Source: Pelatocladus maniniholoensis HA4357-MV3 (GTDB lineage Bacteria; Cyanobacteriota; Cyanobacteriia; Cyanobacteriales; Nostocaceae). From it: DNA of 44,802 nt. Shown here one piece after another: positions 26,443-35,180 of the stretch. The notes under the pieces were generated by a model. That model saw nothing but the letters and a program-made list of their open reading frames with translations, ran no database searches and was not told where the DNA came from. Numbering within the stretch: position 1 is the first letter of the stretch; every line of letters begins with the position of its first letter. The stretch is taken from contig JAHHHW010000114.1 in NCBI GenBank assembly GCA_019359115.1, positions 1 to 44,802 of the forward strand, in the 5' to 3' direction. Made by a program: the position numbers and the translations under genes.

Positions 26443-26937
26443 ATGGAAAAGAGAATTTTAGGATTAGATCCAGGATTAGCAAAGTTGGGATTTGGAACAA
26501 TTATCCACAAATCAAACCAACCTCAGCAGCAAGATATCTCAGTAGATATGCTAGATTTCGGTGTTATTAGTACAGAGGCTGGTACAGAAATGGGACAAAG
26601 GCTACGCACATTGTACGAAGATTTACACACTTTGATAAAGGATTTACAACCCGATTTAGTAGCAATTGAAAAATTATTTTTCTATCGCATGGGCAATACT
26701 ATCCTAGTTGCTCAAGCACGGGGTGTCATCATGTTAGTTCTAGCCCAGTACAATCTTCCGTACTTAGAATTTACCCCAGCTCAAATTAAACAAGCATTAA
26801 CCGGATATGGCAATGCAGAAAAATATGAAGTTCAACAAGCCGTAGCGCGTGAATTAAATTTAGATTATATCCCTCATCCAGATGATGCCGCAGATGCTTT
26901 GGCTGTTGCTTTGACAGCTTTGTTTCAGTATTTATAA
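26443..26937 (+). CDS. ruvC: Holliday junction endonuclease RuvC
   Basis: A 164-residue resolvase that cuts Holliday junctions made during recombination and repair, with RuvAB. The acidic active site is complete: Asp9 in [14 protein letters not shown], Glu76 in VAIEKLFF, and Asp148 and Asp151 in [13 protein letters not shown]. Length is normal. A U-rich hairpin follows about 45 bases downstream. Confidence 0.94.
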   Translation: MEKRILGLDPGLAKLGFGTIIHKSNQPQQQDISVDMLDFGVISTEAGTEMGQRLRTLYEDLHTLIKDLQPDLVAIEKLFFYRMGNTILVAQARGVIMLVLAQYNLPYLEFTPAQIKQALTGYGNAEKYEVQQAVARELNLDYIPHPDDAADALAVALTALFQYL

Positions 26938-26982
26938 TGTATAAAAAATCAAGGGGACTTGATCACTGTACAACAGACATAA

Positions 26983-27014
26983 AAAAGCCGCAAAACAAGT
27001 GTTTTACGACTTTT
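26983..27014 (+). terminator. Terminator after ruvC
   Basis: AAAAGCCGCAAAAC (26983-26996) pairs with GTTTTACGACTTTT (27001-27014), allowing two G-U type mismatches, around an AAGT loop and ending in a T run. It could also serve the converging arsS transcript. Confidence 0.7.
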
Positions 27015-27156
27015 AATGTGGTGTGAGGAGCTTAACTACATCCCATCATAACGATGATTCACCAATCTCAACGCATTCGTAACAGTTTTTGTAACAAGAT
27101 TTTTGTGATTAGTTAGTGGTTGTTAACGATCGCTTACTCTACCTATCTTCTAATAT

Positions 27157-28143
27157 CTACACCAAAGAACCGCCACAGCTAGAACCACACCCAGCAGTAC
27201 AACCGTAGCAATAAGCTGCTGTTTGGATTTCATCAATCAAATCTAAGCTACCAACTGCTAGTAATTTGGCGAGCGCCAGATTTTCACCATCGTGAGTTTT
27301 TGCAGGTAAATTCATCATCTGGTTGAAGTCGCAATCATACACATTACCGAGATAATCAACAGACAGTTGATCACGGCACATCAAATTTTCTACAGTGTTG
27401 GGGTTGAAATTTGACTCTAAAAACTGCAAATAAGGCGCGTATAATTTCTTGCGTTCTAAATGTAGTTTAGTTCTACCTACTGGTAGGTTAGTAATAGTGA
27501 AAAGATTGTTAAATATAATCCCAAATTTTTCTTGTAAAAACACTTTGTAATCTTTTTCTAGTTTGACTTGATCTGGAGTTAAGGAAAATTTTTCGCTGGA
27601 AGCTAATTGAGGATTATACACTAAATCTAAAATCAAACTTGGTTCTTTGCCATAACCAAGCTTATTCAGCCATTGCAGCGCTTTGATAGAACTATCATAC
27701 ACACCATTACCACGCATTTTATCAACATTATCTGCTAAATAGCAGGGTAAAGAAGCAACCACTCTTACTTGATTTTGAGCAAAATATTCTGGTAAATCAC
27801 CAAATCTATCTTCAAAATAAATAGTTAAATTAGACCTAACTATCACCTCTTTTTTGGCTAATTTTGCTGCTTTAACTAATGGCTTAAATCCATAATTCAT
27901 TTCTGGCGCACCCCCTGTCAAATCGACAATTTTAATCTGGGAAAATGTGCGAATAACTTCAATCAATTGTTGGCAGATTTCGGGAGAAAGTTCTTCTGTA
28001 CGTTTTGGCCCTGCTTCTACATGACAATGACTACAAGCCAGGTTGCAGCGCTTTCCTAAGTTAATTTGTAAAACGGTAATTTGTTGTTTTGTTAAAGGTG
28101 AATAAAGTTTATGTTTGAAAGGTGTTATGGATGTTTGAATCAT
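27157..28143 (-). CDS. arsS: Arsenosugar biosynthesis radical SAM protein ArsS
   Basis: A 328-residue radical SAM enzyme. The cluster motif is CNLACSHC (Cys33, Cys37, Cys40) and the SAM-binding glycine motif is LTGGAPEMN. The C-terminus has NLMCRDQLSVDYLGNVYDCDFN and ends CYGCTAGCGSSCGGSLV, a Cys-rich tail typical of this family. ArsS is thought to transfer the 5'-deoxyadenosyl group of SAM to dimethylarsenite, giving the arsenosugar precursor. ArsM, which makes the methylated arsenic, lies about 530 bp upstream on the same strand. Confidence 0.9.
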   Translation of the reverse strand: MIQTSITPFKHKLYSPLTKQQITVLQINLGKRCNLACSHCHVEAGPKRTEELSPEICQQLIEVIRTFSQIKIVDLTGGAPEMNYGFKPLVKAAKLAKKEVIVRSNLTIYFEDRFGDLPEYFAQNQVRVVASLPCYLADNVDKMRGNGVYDSSIKALQWLNKLGYGKEPSLILDLVYNPQLASSEKFSLTPDQVKLEKDYKVFLQEKFGIIFNNLFTITNLPVGRTKLHLERKKLYAPYLQFLESNFNPNTVENLMCRDQLSVDYLGNVYDCDFNQMMNLPAKTHDGENLALAKLLAVGSLDLIDEIQTAAYCYGCTAGCGSSCGGSLV

Positions 28144-28250
28144 AATTAGACTTATCTTGAAAATAGGGATTGGAAATTGGAGAGCGAAGATACACTCGCG
28201 TTCGAGGAAGAGATTTTCATGCTTGGTTGTGGGATTTTCTGATGAGTCAA

Positions 28251-28470
28251 GTTTTCGACTCGTAAATCAGGTTTTCAACTCGTAAATCAGGTTTTCAACT
28301 CGTAAATCAAGTTTTCAACTCGTAAATCAGGTTTTCGACTCGTAAATCAAGTTTTCGACTCGTAAATCAAGTTTTCAACTCGTAAATCAAGTTTTCGACT
28401 CGTAAATCAGGTTTTCGACTCGTAAATCAAGTTTTCGACTCGTAAATCAGGTTTTCGACTCGTAAATCAA
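28251..28470. repeat. 20-bp minisatellite, 11 copies
   Basis: Eleven uninterrupted 20-bp units of GTTTTCGACTCGTAAATCAG run from 28251 to 28470. Only position 7 (G or A) and position 20 (G or A) vary between units. A degenerate twelfth unit (GTTTTTGATT) follows. The period is not a multiple of three and every frame has stops, so it is non-coding. It lies between arsM and arsS, upstream of arsS. Confidence 0.95.
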
Positions 28471-28500
28471 GTTTTTGATTTTCCTGTAAGAGTTTAAACC

Positions 28501-28671
28501 CTTATACCAATTTCCTGTGAAGCTGCACATTATTTTGACCCCTCCCAACCTCCCACCCCCTTTCATCCCCAGGGCTGTTTCATTCGTAATGGTAAGGATT
28601 TTGTCAAGAGTTATGAGCTAAAAATTTGAGGAGTTGGTGAGCAAAAAATGAGCGCTTGAACTTCCTATTAT
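28501..28671. repeat. ATACCAATT/GTGAAGCTGC repeat and spacer
   Basis: ATACCAATT, GTGAAGCTGC, then TTTTGACCCCTCCCAACC repeats the order of blocks at 18893-18950. A short AGAGTTTAAACCCTT palindrome precedes it. Downstream to arsM nothing else is evident. Confidence 0.6.
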
Positions 28672-29640
28672 TTAACAGCAACCACCGCCATCATAATGCC
28701 ATGTGGAATCAGTAAGAATTATTTCGTCTGCCATAGAAGCAGCAAAATTAGCGGCAGTTTTATCACATACTACTGCTGGAAGACCACGTTGTAAAATATG
28801 ACCTGCACCATCATCAAAAAATTGTTCTGAACCTGCATAAATTGCTGTTTTGCCAGTAAAAATACAAGCCCCATCTTCAGGAATAGGCACTTTGAAAGAT
28901 ACTGAATCAAGACTTTCTAAAAGTAATGGTTCTGACAAATTATAAGTTTGACAATCTAACAAACGATAAGGGCGACGACTGCGAATTTCTACTTGACCAA
29001 AACCAGCATTGATGATGCGTTCAATATATTCTGCATAAGTGAGAGCGCCAGATAAACACATCGCCCGTAAACGCTCATCTTGTTGTAAATGTGCTGGTAT
29101 AGGAACAGTCGCAATCGGATCACTCATCTGCAAACGTCCACCTGGTTTTAGTACCCGATATGCTTCTTGCAAGGCGCGGGTTAAATCTTCTGGTTCAAAA
29201 ATATTAAAAAGGCAATTTTGAGCTACAACATTTACAGAAGCATCATCAACAGGTAAATTAAAAGCATCCCCAGCACGAATATCTACGAAGCTAGGATCAA
29301 ACCAAGGGTTTTCTGTAGCTGCAATTTCCAGGTTACGTGTAGCAGCTTGGCGCATCTCTGCAACCGGATCAACAGCAATCACAGCACCAGAACGTCGGGA
29401 AAAATAGGCAAATTGTAAGGCTTCTAAGCCTCCACCAACACCGACATACAGTACATTAGGCTGGTTTGCCAGTTCTGTTGCATGAACAGTTGTACCACAA
29501 CCATAATTCATTTCCTGCATTGGTTGAGGAATTTTTAATCCAGGTAGTTGTAGAGGTGTACTTTGCACACAACAAAGTCCTACTTCCGGTGTTTGGGCAA
29601 CTTGACTGTAAAATTGTGCTGCGGTTTCAAGATAAGTCAT
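28672..29640 (-). CDS. arsM: Arsenosugar biosynthesis arsenite methyltransferase ArsM
   Basis: A 322-residue SAM-dependent methyltransferase. MTYLETAAQFYSQVA is the preferred start; a TTG six codons upstream is possible. The SAM site is VLYVGVGGGLEALQFAYF, with acidic VIAVDPVAEM, then NVVAQNCLFNIFEPEDL and VLKPGGRLQMSD. Cysteines likely to bind As(III) occur in VGLCCVQ, MNYGCGTT and the C-terminal GGGCC. It methylates arsenite, supplying ArsS. Unlike an ars resistance operon, no ArsR, ArsB or ArsC gene is adjacent. Confidence 0.9.
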   Translation of the reverse strand: MTYLETAAQFYSQVAQTPEVGLCCVQSTPLQLPGLKIPQPMQEMNYGCGTTVHATELANQPNVLYVGVGGGLEALQFAYFSRRSGAVIAVDPVAEMRQAATRNLEIAATENPWFDPSFVDIRAGDAFNLPVDDASVNVVAQNCLFNIFEPEDLTRALQEAYRVLKPGGRLQMSDPIATVPIPAHLQQDERLRAMCLSGALTYAEYIERIINAGFGQVEIRSRRPYRLLDCQTYNLSEPLLLESLDSVSFKVPIPEDGACIFTGKTAIYAGSEQFFDDGAGHILQRGLPAVVCDKTAANFAASMADEIILTDSTWHYDGGGCC

Positions 29641-29976
29641 TATTTTGGATGATCTCAAGTGTGTGTTAGGTTTAGAACCAGCCTTGTGATCCTAATATAT
29701 TTGAAACTCTATTTGATGAGTTTTTGCTGAGATTAATGTTGCTTTGCGGAACATTTTTACTTAGATTTCTGTCATCACTGATTTGTCTTGTCAATTTTAT
29801 TTTGATTTTGATGAGTTCGTTGTCAGCACTTTAGTGCTTGAATTGATTAAGGCTTTAGCCCTAACTACAAATTTAATTTCATTTAATTTAACAACATTGT
29901 TGATACTTGAATCTTTTTTTACTGAGTGTTTTGTGTAAATGCTACAATCCTCCTAAATTAAAATTGGGATACTTCA
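29641..29976. other. Divergent spacer with palindromic repeats
   Basis: Between arsM and the phosphohexomutase. It contains AGCACTTTAGTGCT (29825-29838) and AAGGCTTTAGCCCT (29849-29862), palindromes of the same style as those at 7725-8010. No promoter could be assigned. Confidence 0.65.
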
Positions 29977-31413
29977 ATGCCAGTTGCAGCTAAATCAATT
30001 AAGTTTGGTACCGATGGCTGGCGCGGCGTGATTGGCGATGATTTCACTTTTGAACGTCTAGCCCTAGTTGCGCCAGTTGCCGCAAAAGTACTATTCAATA
30101 CCTACGGTAAAAAAGTCGGCGATCGCACAATTGTAGTCGGTTATGATCGCCGCTTTATGGCAGAAAACTTTGCCCAAAAAGTTGCTGATGTTGTCTCAGC
30201 AGCAGGGTTTGATGTTTTGTTTAGCGAAACCTTTGCACCAACGCCAGCTTTTAGCTGGGCTGCAAAGCAACACAATGCTTTGGGAGCGCTAGTGATTACT
30301 GCTAGTCACAATCCAGGACAATATTTGGGATTAAAAGTTAAAAGTGCTTTCGGTGGTTCTGTACCGCCAGAAGTAACCCAAGAAATAGAAGCGCTTTTAG
30401 AAGAGGAAGTACCAGTTGCCTCTACTCCAGGTAAGATAAAGCAATTCAATCCCTGGGAAAGCTATTGTCAAGAGCTAGAAAGTAAAGTTGATATAGGCAA
30501 AATTCGTGAAGCTATAGCCTCTGGAAAGCTGACAGTATTTGCTGATGTGATGCATGGTGCTGCTGCTGGTGGACTAGGAAAACTATTAGGCGATGCAGTT
30601 AAGGAAATCAATAGCGATCGCGATCCGACTTTTGAAGGTGGAGCGCCAGAACCTTTACCTAAATACCTTTCCCGTCTGTTCGGGGTAATGAAAACACACC
30701 GAGAACACAACCCTACAGGTTTAACAGTGGCGTTGGTGTTTGATGGTGACTGCGATCGCATCGCAGCTGTAGACGGTGCAGGCAATTTTTTGAGTTCGCA
30801 AATTCTCGTCCCAATTTTAATTGACCACTTGACCCTGCGACGCAATTTCACAGGAGAAATAGTCAAAACCGTGAGTGGTTCTGATTTAATTCCTCGTGTC
30901 GCAGCATTGCACAAACTGTCAGTATTTGAAACACCTGTTGGTTATAAGTACATTGCAGACAGAATGCTAGCAGCCCAAGTGTTACTGGGTGGGGAAGAAT
31001 CAGGAGGAATAGGTTACGGTAGCCATATTCCCGAACGTGATGCACTATTATCAGCATTATATGTACTCGAAGCGATCGTCGAATCAGGCTTAGATTTAAG
31101 CGATTATTACCGTCAATTGCAACAACAAACAGGCTTTAGTTCTGCATACGATCGCATTGACTTACCCCTAGGAAGTATGGAAGTGCGGAGTCGTCTTTTA
31201 CAACAATTGCAAACAGAACCATTAAAAGAAATCGCTGGAAAAACAGTCACAAATTGCCAAACAATAGATGGTTATAAATTCCGCCTAGCTGATGATAGTT
31301 GGTTGATGATTCGTTTTAGTGGTACAGAACCAGTTTTACGCCTCTACTGCGAAGCTTCAACCCTCGAACAAGTACATCAAACCTTAGCTTGGGCAAAACA
31401 TTGGGCAGAATAA
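29977..31413 (+). CDS. Phosphoglucomutase/phosphomannomutase family protein
   Basis: A 478-residue alpha-D-phosphohexomutase. The N-terminus KFGTDGWRGVIGDDF, the phosphoserine loop ITASHNPGQY (Ser110), the metal loop FDGDCDRIAAVD, the sugar loop GGEESGGIGYGSHIPERD and the phosphate site RFSGTEPVLRLY appear in the usual four-domain order. The exact sugar (glucose, mannose or glucosamine phosphate) cannot be decided from these motifs. It is followed by rdgB on the same strand after an STRR spacer. Confidence 0.9.
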   Translation: MPVAAKSIKFGTDGWRGVIGDDFTFERLALVAPVAAKVLFNTYGKKVGDRTIVVGYDRRFMAENFAQKVADVVSAAGFDVLFSETFAPTPAFSWAAKQHNALGALVITASHNPGQYLGLKVKSAFGGSVPPEVTQEIEALLEEEVPVASTPGKIKQFNPWESYCQELESKVDIGKIREAIASGKLTVFADVMHGAAAGGLGKLLGDAVKEINSDRDPTFEGGAPEPLPKYLSRLFGVMKTHREHNPTGLTVALVFDGDCDRIAAVDGAGNFLSSQILVPILIDHLTLRRNFTGEIVKTVSGSDLIPRVAALHKLSVFETPVGYKYIADRMLAAQVLLGGEESGGIGYGSHIPERDALLSALYVLEAIVESGLDLSDYYRQLQQQTGFSSAYDRIDLPLGSMEVRSRLLQQLQTEPLKEIAGKTVTNCQTIDGYKFRLADDSWLMIRFSGTEPVLRLYCEASTLEQVHQTLAWAKHWAE

Positions 31414-31418
31414 TATTT

Positions 31419-31520
31419 AGTCATTTGTTATTTGTCTTTTGTTCTGCTCTCTGGAAAGGAAAGCTAAGTAAAGATACGATACCTCTATAATCTTCAGCCT
31501 CATGACCAATGACCAATGAC
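31419..31520. repeat. STRR spacer before rdgB
   Basis: TAGTCATTTGTTATTTGTCT on the left and CATGACCAATGACCAATGAC on the right are oppositely oriented heptamer runs. The second run contains the rdgB start codon. Confidence 0.75.
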
Positions 31521-32094
31521 TAAATTACTCGTAGTAGCCACAGGAAACCCAGGTAAATTGCGGGAAATGCAAGCTTACCTATCTAATTCTGGTTGGGAAT
31601 TAAAACTCAAACCAGAAGAATTGGAAATTGAGGAAACAGGTGAGACATTTGCTGCTAACGCCTGTCTGAAAGCATCACAGGTTGCAAAAGTAACAGGTAA
31701 CTGGGCGATCGCAGATGATTCTGGTTTAGAAGTAGATGTTCTCAACGGTGTACCAGGTGTGTATTCTGCCCGTTATGGCAAAACCGATGCTGAACGCATT
31801 GCTAGATTATTACGAGAGTTAGGTGACCAGGTGCAGCGCCAAGCTCAATTTGTGTGTGCAGTGGCGATCGCTCGTCCTGATGGTGCGATCGCTTTACAAT
31901 CAGAAGGTATTTGTCGTGGTGAAATTCTCTATAGTCCTAGTGGCGATGGTGGTTTCGGCTATGACCCGATTTTTTACGTCCCTCAAATGCAAAAGACCTT
32001 TGCTGAGATGACACCAGAGATGAAGCGTAGTATCAGCCATCGCGGCAAGGCTTTTGCAAGCTTACTTCAAAAATTGCCGTATTTACAAGCATAG
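31516..32094 (+). CDS. rdgB: dITP/XTP pyrophosphatase RdgB
   Basis: A 192-residue HAM1-type nucleotidase that removes inosine and xanthosine triphosphates from the nucleotide pool. VVATGNPGKLREMQ, ETGETFAANACLKA, AIADDSGLEVDVLNGVPGVYSARY, and GFGYDPIFYVP..KTFAEMT..K..ISHRGKA are all family motifs. The ATG lies inside an AATGACC heptamer array, so the first codon is repeat-derived (ATGAC of the array, then TAAATTA). Confidence 0.93.
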   Translation: MTKLLVVATGNPGKLREMQAYLSNSGWELKLKPEELEIEETGETFAANACLKASQVAKVTGNWAIADDSGLEVDVLNGVPGVYSARYGKTDAERIARLLRELGDQVQRQAQFVCAVAIARPDGAIALQSEGICRGEILYSPSGDGGFGYDPIFYVPQMQKTFAEMTPEMKRSISHRGKAFASLLQKLPYLQA

Positions 32095-32149
32095 CTGGTA
32101 GGTGTTAGTTGTTAGTTGTTAACCACTAACCACCAACAACTAACAAAAC

Positions 32150-32506
<357 letters not shown>

Positions 32507-32582
32507 TTAGTAGCTTCTATCTATATAACCAGATCCTTTGTCCAAAGCTTTAACTGATAACGCAACCCATAATTGTCAAAAA

Positions 32583-32596
32583 GTGTCGATACATAC
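32583..32596 (-). promoter_or_regulatory. Weak NtcA-like site upstream of glnB
   Basis: On the minus strand GTATGTATCGACAC resembles the NtcA palindrome GTA-N8-TAC with one mismatch (CAC for TAC). About 23 bases downstream is TATCAG, a poor -10. NtcA control of glnB is established in other cyanobacteria; this site is inference. Confidence 0.3.
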
Positions 32597-32610
32597 AAAA
32601 TACTGAATAT

Positions 32611-32665
32611 AATGTCCGCTTGAATACATATATTATCCACCAGTGTCGGTAATTGGTAATGGGTA
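32611..32665. repeat. TGTCCGCTTGAA dispersed repeat, copy 2
   Basis: Second copy of the repeat at 22153-22200, with TATTATCC and TCGGTAATTGGTAATGGG. It is upstream of glnB. Small open frames that begin in or near it (32653-32928 plus, 32706-32990 minus) look spurious. Confidence 0.65.
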
Positions 32666-33111
32666 ATTGGCAAAGTTCCATATTAATTTATCACTATTTT
32701 GTAGCTTATGTAACAGAAGTAAATTCTTGTTCGCTAGATGTAAAAGGATTTGAGCGTTGGAATGTCCTGTTTCCAATTCCATATTTTGGGAACTTGGCAA
32801 CTGTTATTTTAGTCCATGCCTTAAACTTGGCTTCATTTATAGATGAGTATTTCATTATGTTTGGTGGTGTGCGTTCACTAAGTGACTCTTCTGGAGTATC
32901 GCTCAAAGTTGGATTTAATTCCCAGTAATTTTTACTAAAAAAGTGGACTTGCAAACATAAATCACAAAAAACAAATAAACTCATAACCACTTTTCGGTAA
33001 TCTTGGGGTTATCAGATCACACAACTTTATATAGAATTTACGGAACACTAACCATACAAATGTGAGAATACTATCTATTCTGCTTTCGTTAATCCCCAAA
33101 ATTGTTGAGTA
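32666..33111. other. Intergenic region upstream of the secreted protein gene
   Basis: About 450 bp. Open frames on both strands overlap each other and neither resembles a known family. GTGAGAATACTATCTATTCT near 33062 may lie in the promoter region of the next gene, but no box was assigned with confidence. Confidence 0.45.
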
Positions 33112-33480
33112 ATGAACAGAAAATTAGCTCTCTTTTTGCTTTCTAGCCCCGCACTGTTTGCGTCTATGCTGTCTATGGTGATGATGACTCAACCAGCACG
33201 CGCAAATCAAACAGTGAATTCAACCCAAACCCATGTTTCTTGTCTGGAGTCTCCCCACTCTGCAACTCGCCGTCTGGTATGTACACGGGTAAGTAATACT
33301 CCTGCTGCACTACCCAAACCAGAAATGAAGTTGGCTCAAAATAACAATTCCAGTGACATAGTTGAAATGAATTTTAGTGAAGAAGAAAGCGATACAGCCA
33401 TAAGTTTATTTGGCTGTGATTGCCCATCTTGCATCAATGCTTTACGCCAAATGCGCGGTCAAACTCCCATGCCAGTGTAG
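33112..33480 (+). CDS. Small secreted hypothetical protein with C-terminal Cys motif
   Basis: A 122-residue protein. MNRKLALFLLSSPALFASMLSMVMMTQPARANQ is a clear Sec signal peptide with an ARA-N cleavage site (after about residue 31). The mature part has two early cysteines (HVSCLESPH and RRLVCTRV) and ends with LFGCDCPSCINALRQMRGQ, a conserved-looking CxCxxC motif suited to metal or disulfide chemistry. It lies upstream of convergent psaK, separated by a hairpin. No function is known to me. Confidence 0.75.
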   Translation: MNRKLALFLLSSPALFASMLSMVMMTQPARANQTVNSTQTHVSCLESPHSATRRLVCTRVSNTPAALPKPEMKLAQNNNSSDIVEMNFSEEESDTAISLFGCDCPSCINALRQMRGQTPMPV

Positions 33481-33508
33481 CAAATTCATCTTGAGCGCAA
33501 CAAAAAAA

Positions 33509-33534
33509 GAGTCAGAGAGTGAATTCTCTGACTC
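33509..33534 (+). terminator. Hairpin terminator
   Basis: GAGTCAGAGA (33509-33518) and TCTCTGACTC (33525-33534) form a 10-bp stem with a GTGAAT loop. An A run lies on one side and there is no long T run. It is between the convergent secreted-protein gene and psaK and could serve both. Confidence 0.7.
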
Positions 33535-33623
33535 ATAATCGGAGACAAAAAATCATCAACCCAGTAGCTTTAACCGTAAATTATGAATACGGCAAATCAC
33601 TTGTGTTGCTTCTGGAACAAAAA

Positions 33624-33884
33624 TTAAAATCTTCCCAGGTTGTGTAAACCCAAGATCACACCTGCTCCCAATATATGACCGAAAGCGGTAGTAGCCAGTA
33701 AGGCTGGCGCTCCAAAACCGCCAAAGAACTGGTTTGAAGGCAAAGCCGGTTCTGCATTGGGGTACTTGATGGTGAATTTACCAAAGAGAATGGCAAGGAT
33801 ATTGCAGATAATCATGGTCAACCCAACTGCTGGACTCCATTGCAGAGGTGTGGTTGCAGCCGCTAGTAAAGTAGATGTCAGCAA
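33624..33884 (-). CDS. psaK: Photosystem I reaction center subunit PsaK
   Basis: An 86-residue two-helix subunit at the edge of photosystem I, which binds antenna chlorophyll and contacts IsiA or phycobilisomes. LQWSPAVGLTMIICNILAILFGKFTI is helix 1, and GFGAPALLATTAFGHILGAGVILGLHNLG holds helix 2 with its conserved chlorophyll-region sequence. The start is a TTG: AAGGAG lies 9 bases upstream and no ATG fits the N-terminus MLTSTLLAAATTPLQWSP. Confidence 0.94.
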   Translation of the reverse strand: MLTSTLLAAATTPLQWSPAVGLTMIICNILAILFGKFTIKYPNAEPALPSNQFFGGFGAPALLATTAFGHILGAGVILGLHNLGRF

Positions 33885-34027
33885 CTGAATTTTCTCCTTA
33901 CAATTGTGATTGCGTTAAAAATACCATGTGAACTTCTTACCAAAAAAAAACAATCCAAAGTTGAAATCTGCATTAATAGTTAACATTTTTTTTAATTACT
34001 TTACAGTCTATGTCTATGGATCAAAAA

Positions 34028-34336
34028 TTATTTGATTAATCTATATGTTCGTGGCGTTTTTCCTGTCCAACGTTTAAATGCACGATGAAATGCACTCGAT
34101 TCTGAAAAACCAAGTAGAAAAGCAACATCGTCAATCATGATATTGGGCTTTTTGAGATGTCGTAGAGCAAGTTGTTTGCGTGTTTCATCCAAAAGTTGCT
34201 GATAAGATGTACCCTCAGCTTGCAATTCTCGCTGAAGATTACGAACGCTCATGGCTAAAGTGTGAGCGATCGCCTCAATTGAAGGCTTCTCCCATATACA
34301 AGTTAGTATGGCAATCATGCGATCGCCTTTATTCAA
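34028..34336 (-). pseudogene. Truncated AraC-family regulator (DNA-binding domain only)
   Basis: About 100 residues covering the two helix-turn-helix units of an AraC protein: AIAHTLAMSVRNLQRELQAEGTSYQQLLDETRKQLALRHL and IDDVAFLLGFSESSAFHRAFKRWTGKTPRTYR. The usual 200-residue ligand domain is missing. The upstream sequence instead encodes, on the other strand, a fragment of a membrane protein. The remnant looks like the tail of a gene cut at about 34300. It could still be expressed as a bare DNA-binding domain. Confidence 0.7.
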
Positions 34337-34535
34337 GCCTTGGGTGGGATGGATGGGACTTGCGACTGTCCCTTTTTGGATTTTAGGTCAAACAGAACTG
34401 TTTGCTACTGTTATATCCCAGACTCCCATGTTTGAAACTACACCAATTGGGTTCATGATGTGGGAACTCTGGTTGATTGTAATTGGTATCTTCACTATTA
34501 CGCGCAACGAGCAAACGCCGACGCTTGATAATTAA
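34320..34535 (+). pseudogene. Fragment of a small-membrane-protein gene (DUF4386-like)
   Basis: The open frame reads MRSPLFKPWVGWMGLATVPFWILGQ and then IGFMMWELWLIVIGIFTI. Two hydrophobic segments resemble the C-terminal end of four-helix DUF4386-type proteins. There is no preceding N-terminal half; instead the AraC remnant adjoins on the opposite strand. Family assignment is tentative. Confidence 0.45.
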
Positions 34536-34679
34536 TACTTAAACTACGTCTGACTTGAAACCTATGGGAAAAGTATAGAATTTGAGAGTAAAATCTGATT
34601 AAGAAAAAACTATGGGTTTCAAGTTAGATGCGGTTTATTATCTATTTGAACAAATAATATTTATATTAACAATTAGATT

Positions 34680-35108
34680 ATGAATATTGAAATTTTTAAT
34701 CAGTTTCCTTTGATAACTCTATTATTACACTGGCTGGCTTATGCTTTTTTAGGATGGTATTTATCTGTTCATCATATTGTTTGGCTTGTAGGAGTATTGG
34801 TAGTTGCTTTGGTGTTAGCTTTAGTTGGGCGGAGTATCACTTGGTTAAATCGTTTGTTGGATTATGGTTCTCAAGTTTTAATTGTTACCGTTGTGTTGAG
34901 TATGTCGGTTATTGTAGTAGCAATTTTGCCAATATTTTTTACTTTTATTGTTACACCATTAGCAACTACAGTTTTAGCAGAAATAGAACTCCGTTTTGCT
35001 GGTTTTAGCAAACGAGACGCATTATTGTTTTTAACTTTATTAGCTGCGTTGGGTTTGGTTGTAGGTGAAACCATTGATTTAATTTTCTTACCTAGTAGTA
35101 GATATTAA
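34680..35108 (+). CDS. Hypothetical integral membrane protein
   Basis: A 142-residue protein with four hydrophobic segments: FPLITLLLHWLAYAFLGWYL, IVWLVGVLVVALVLALVG, GSQVLIVTVVLSMSVIVVAILPIFFTFI, and DALLFLTLLAALGLVVGETIDLIF. Conserved cyanobacterial proteins of this kind are known, without function. It is followed closely by a strong terminator. No signal peptide. Confidence 0.7.
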   Translation: MNIEIFNQFPLITLLLHWLAYAFLGWYLSVHHIVWLVGVLVVALVLALVGRSITWLNRLLDYGSQVLIVTVVLSMSVIVVAILPIFFTFIVTPLATTVLAEIELRFAGFSKRDALLFLTLLAALGLVVGETIDLIFLPSSRY

Positions 35109-35149
35109 TGATCAATATTATCTGAATTTTATCAAATTCAGAAAACAGG

Positions 35150-35180
35150 AACCCCGATTTTTCAAAAATTTGGGGTTTTT
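35150..35180 (+). terminator. Rho-independent terminator
   Basis: AACCCC (35150-35155) pairs with GGGGTT (35172-35177). The inner AT-rich bases extend the stem, and it ends in TTTTT. It lies about 40 bases past the membrane-protein stop. Confidence 0.85.

Noticed and set aside
28251-28470. A CRISPR array
   Set aside because: Units are contiguous 20-bp repeats without unique spacers, so it is a tandem minisatellite.
32653-32990. Overlapping small open frames on both strands between glnB and the secreted-protein gene
   Set aside because: They shadow each other, begin in repeat sequence, and resemble no family I know.
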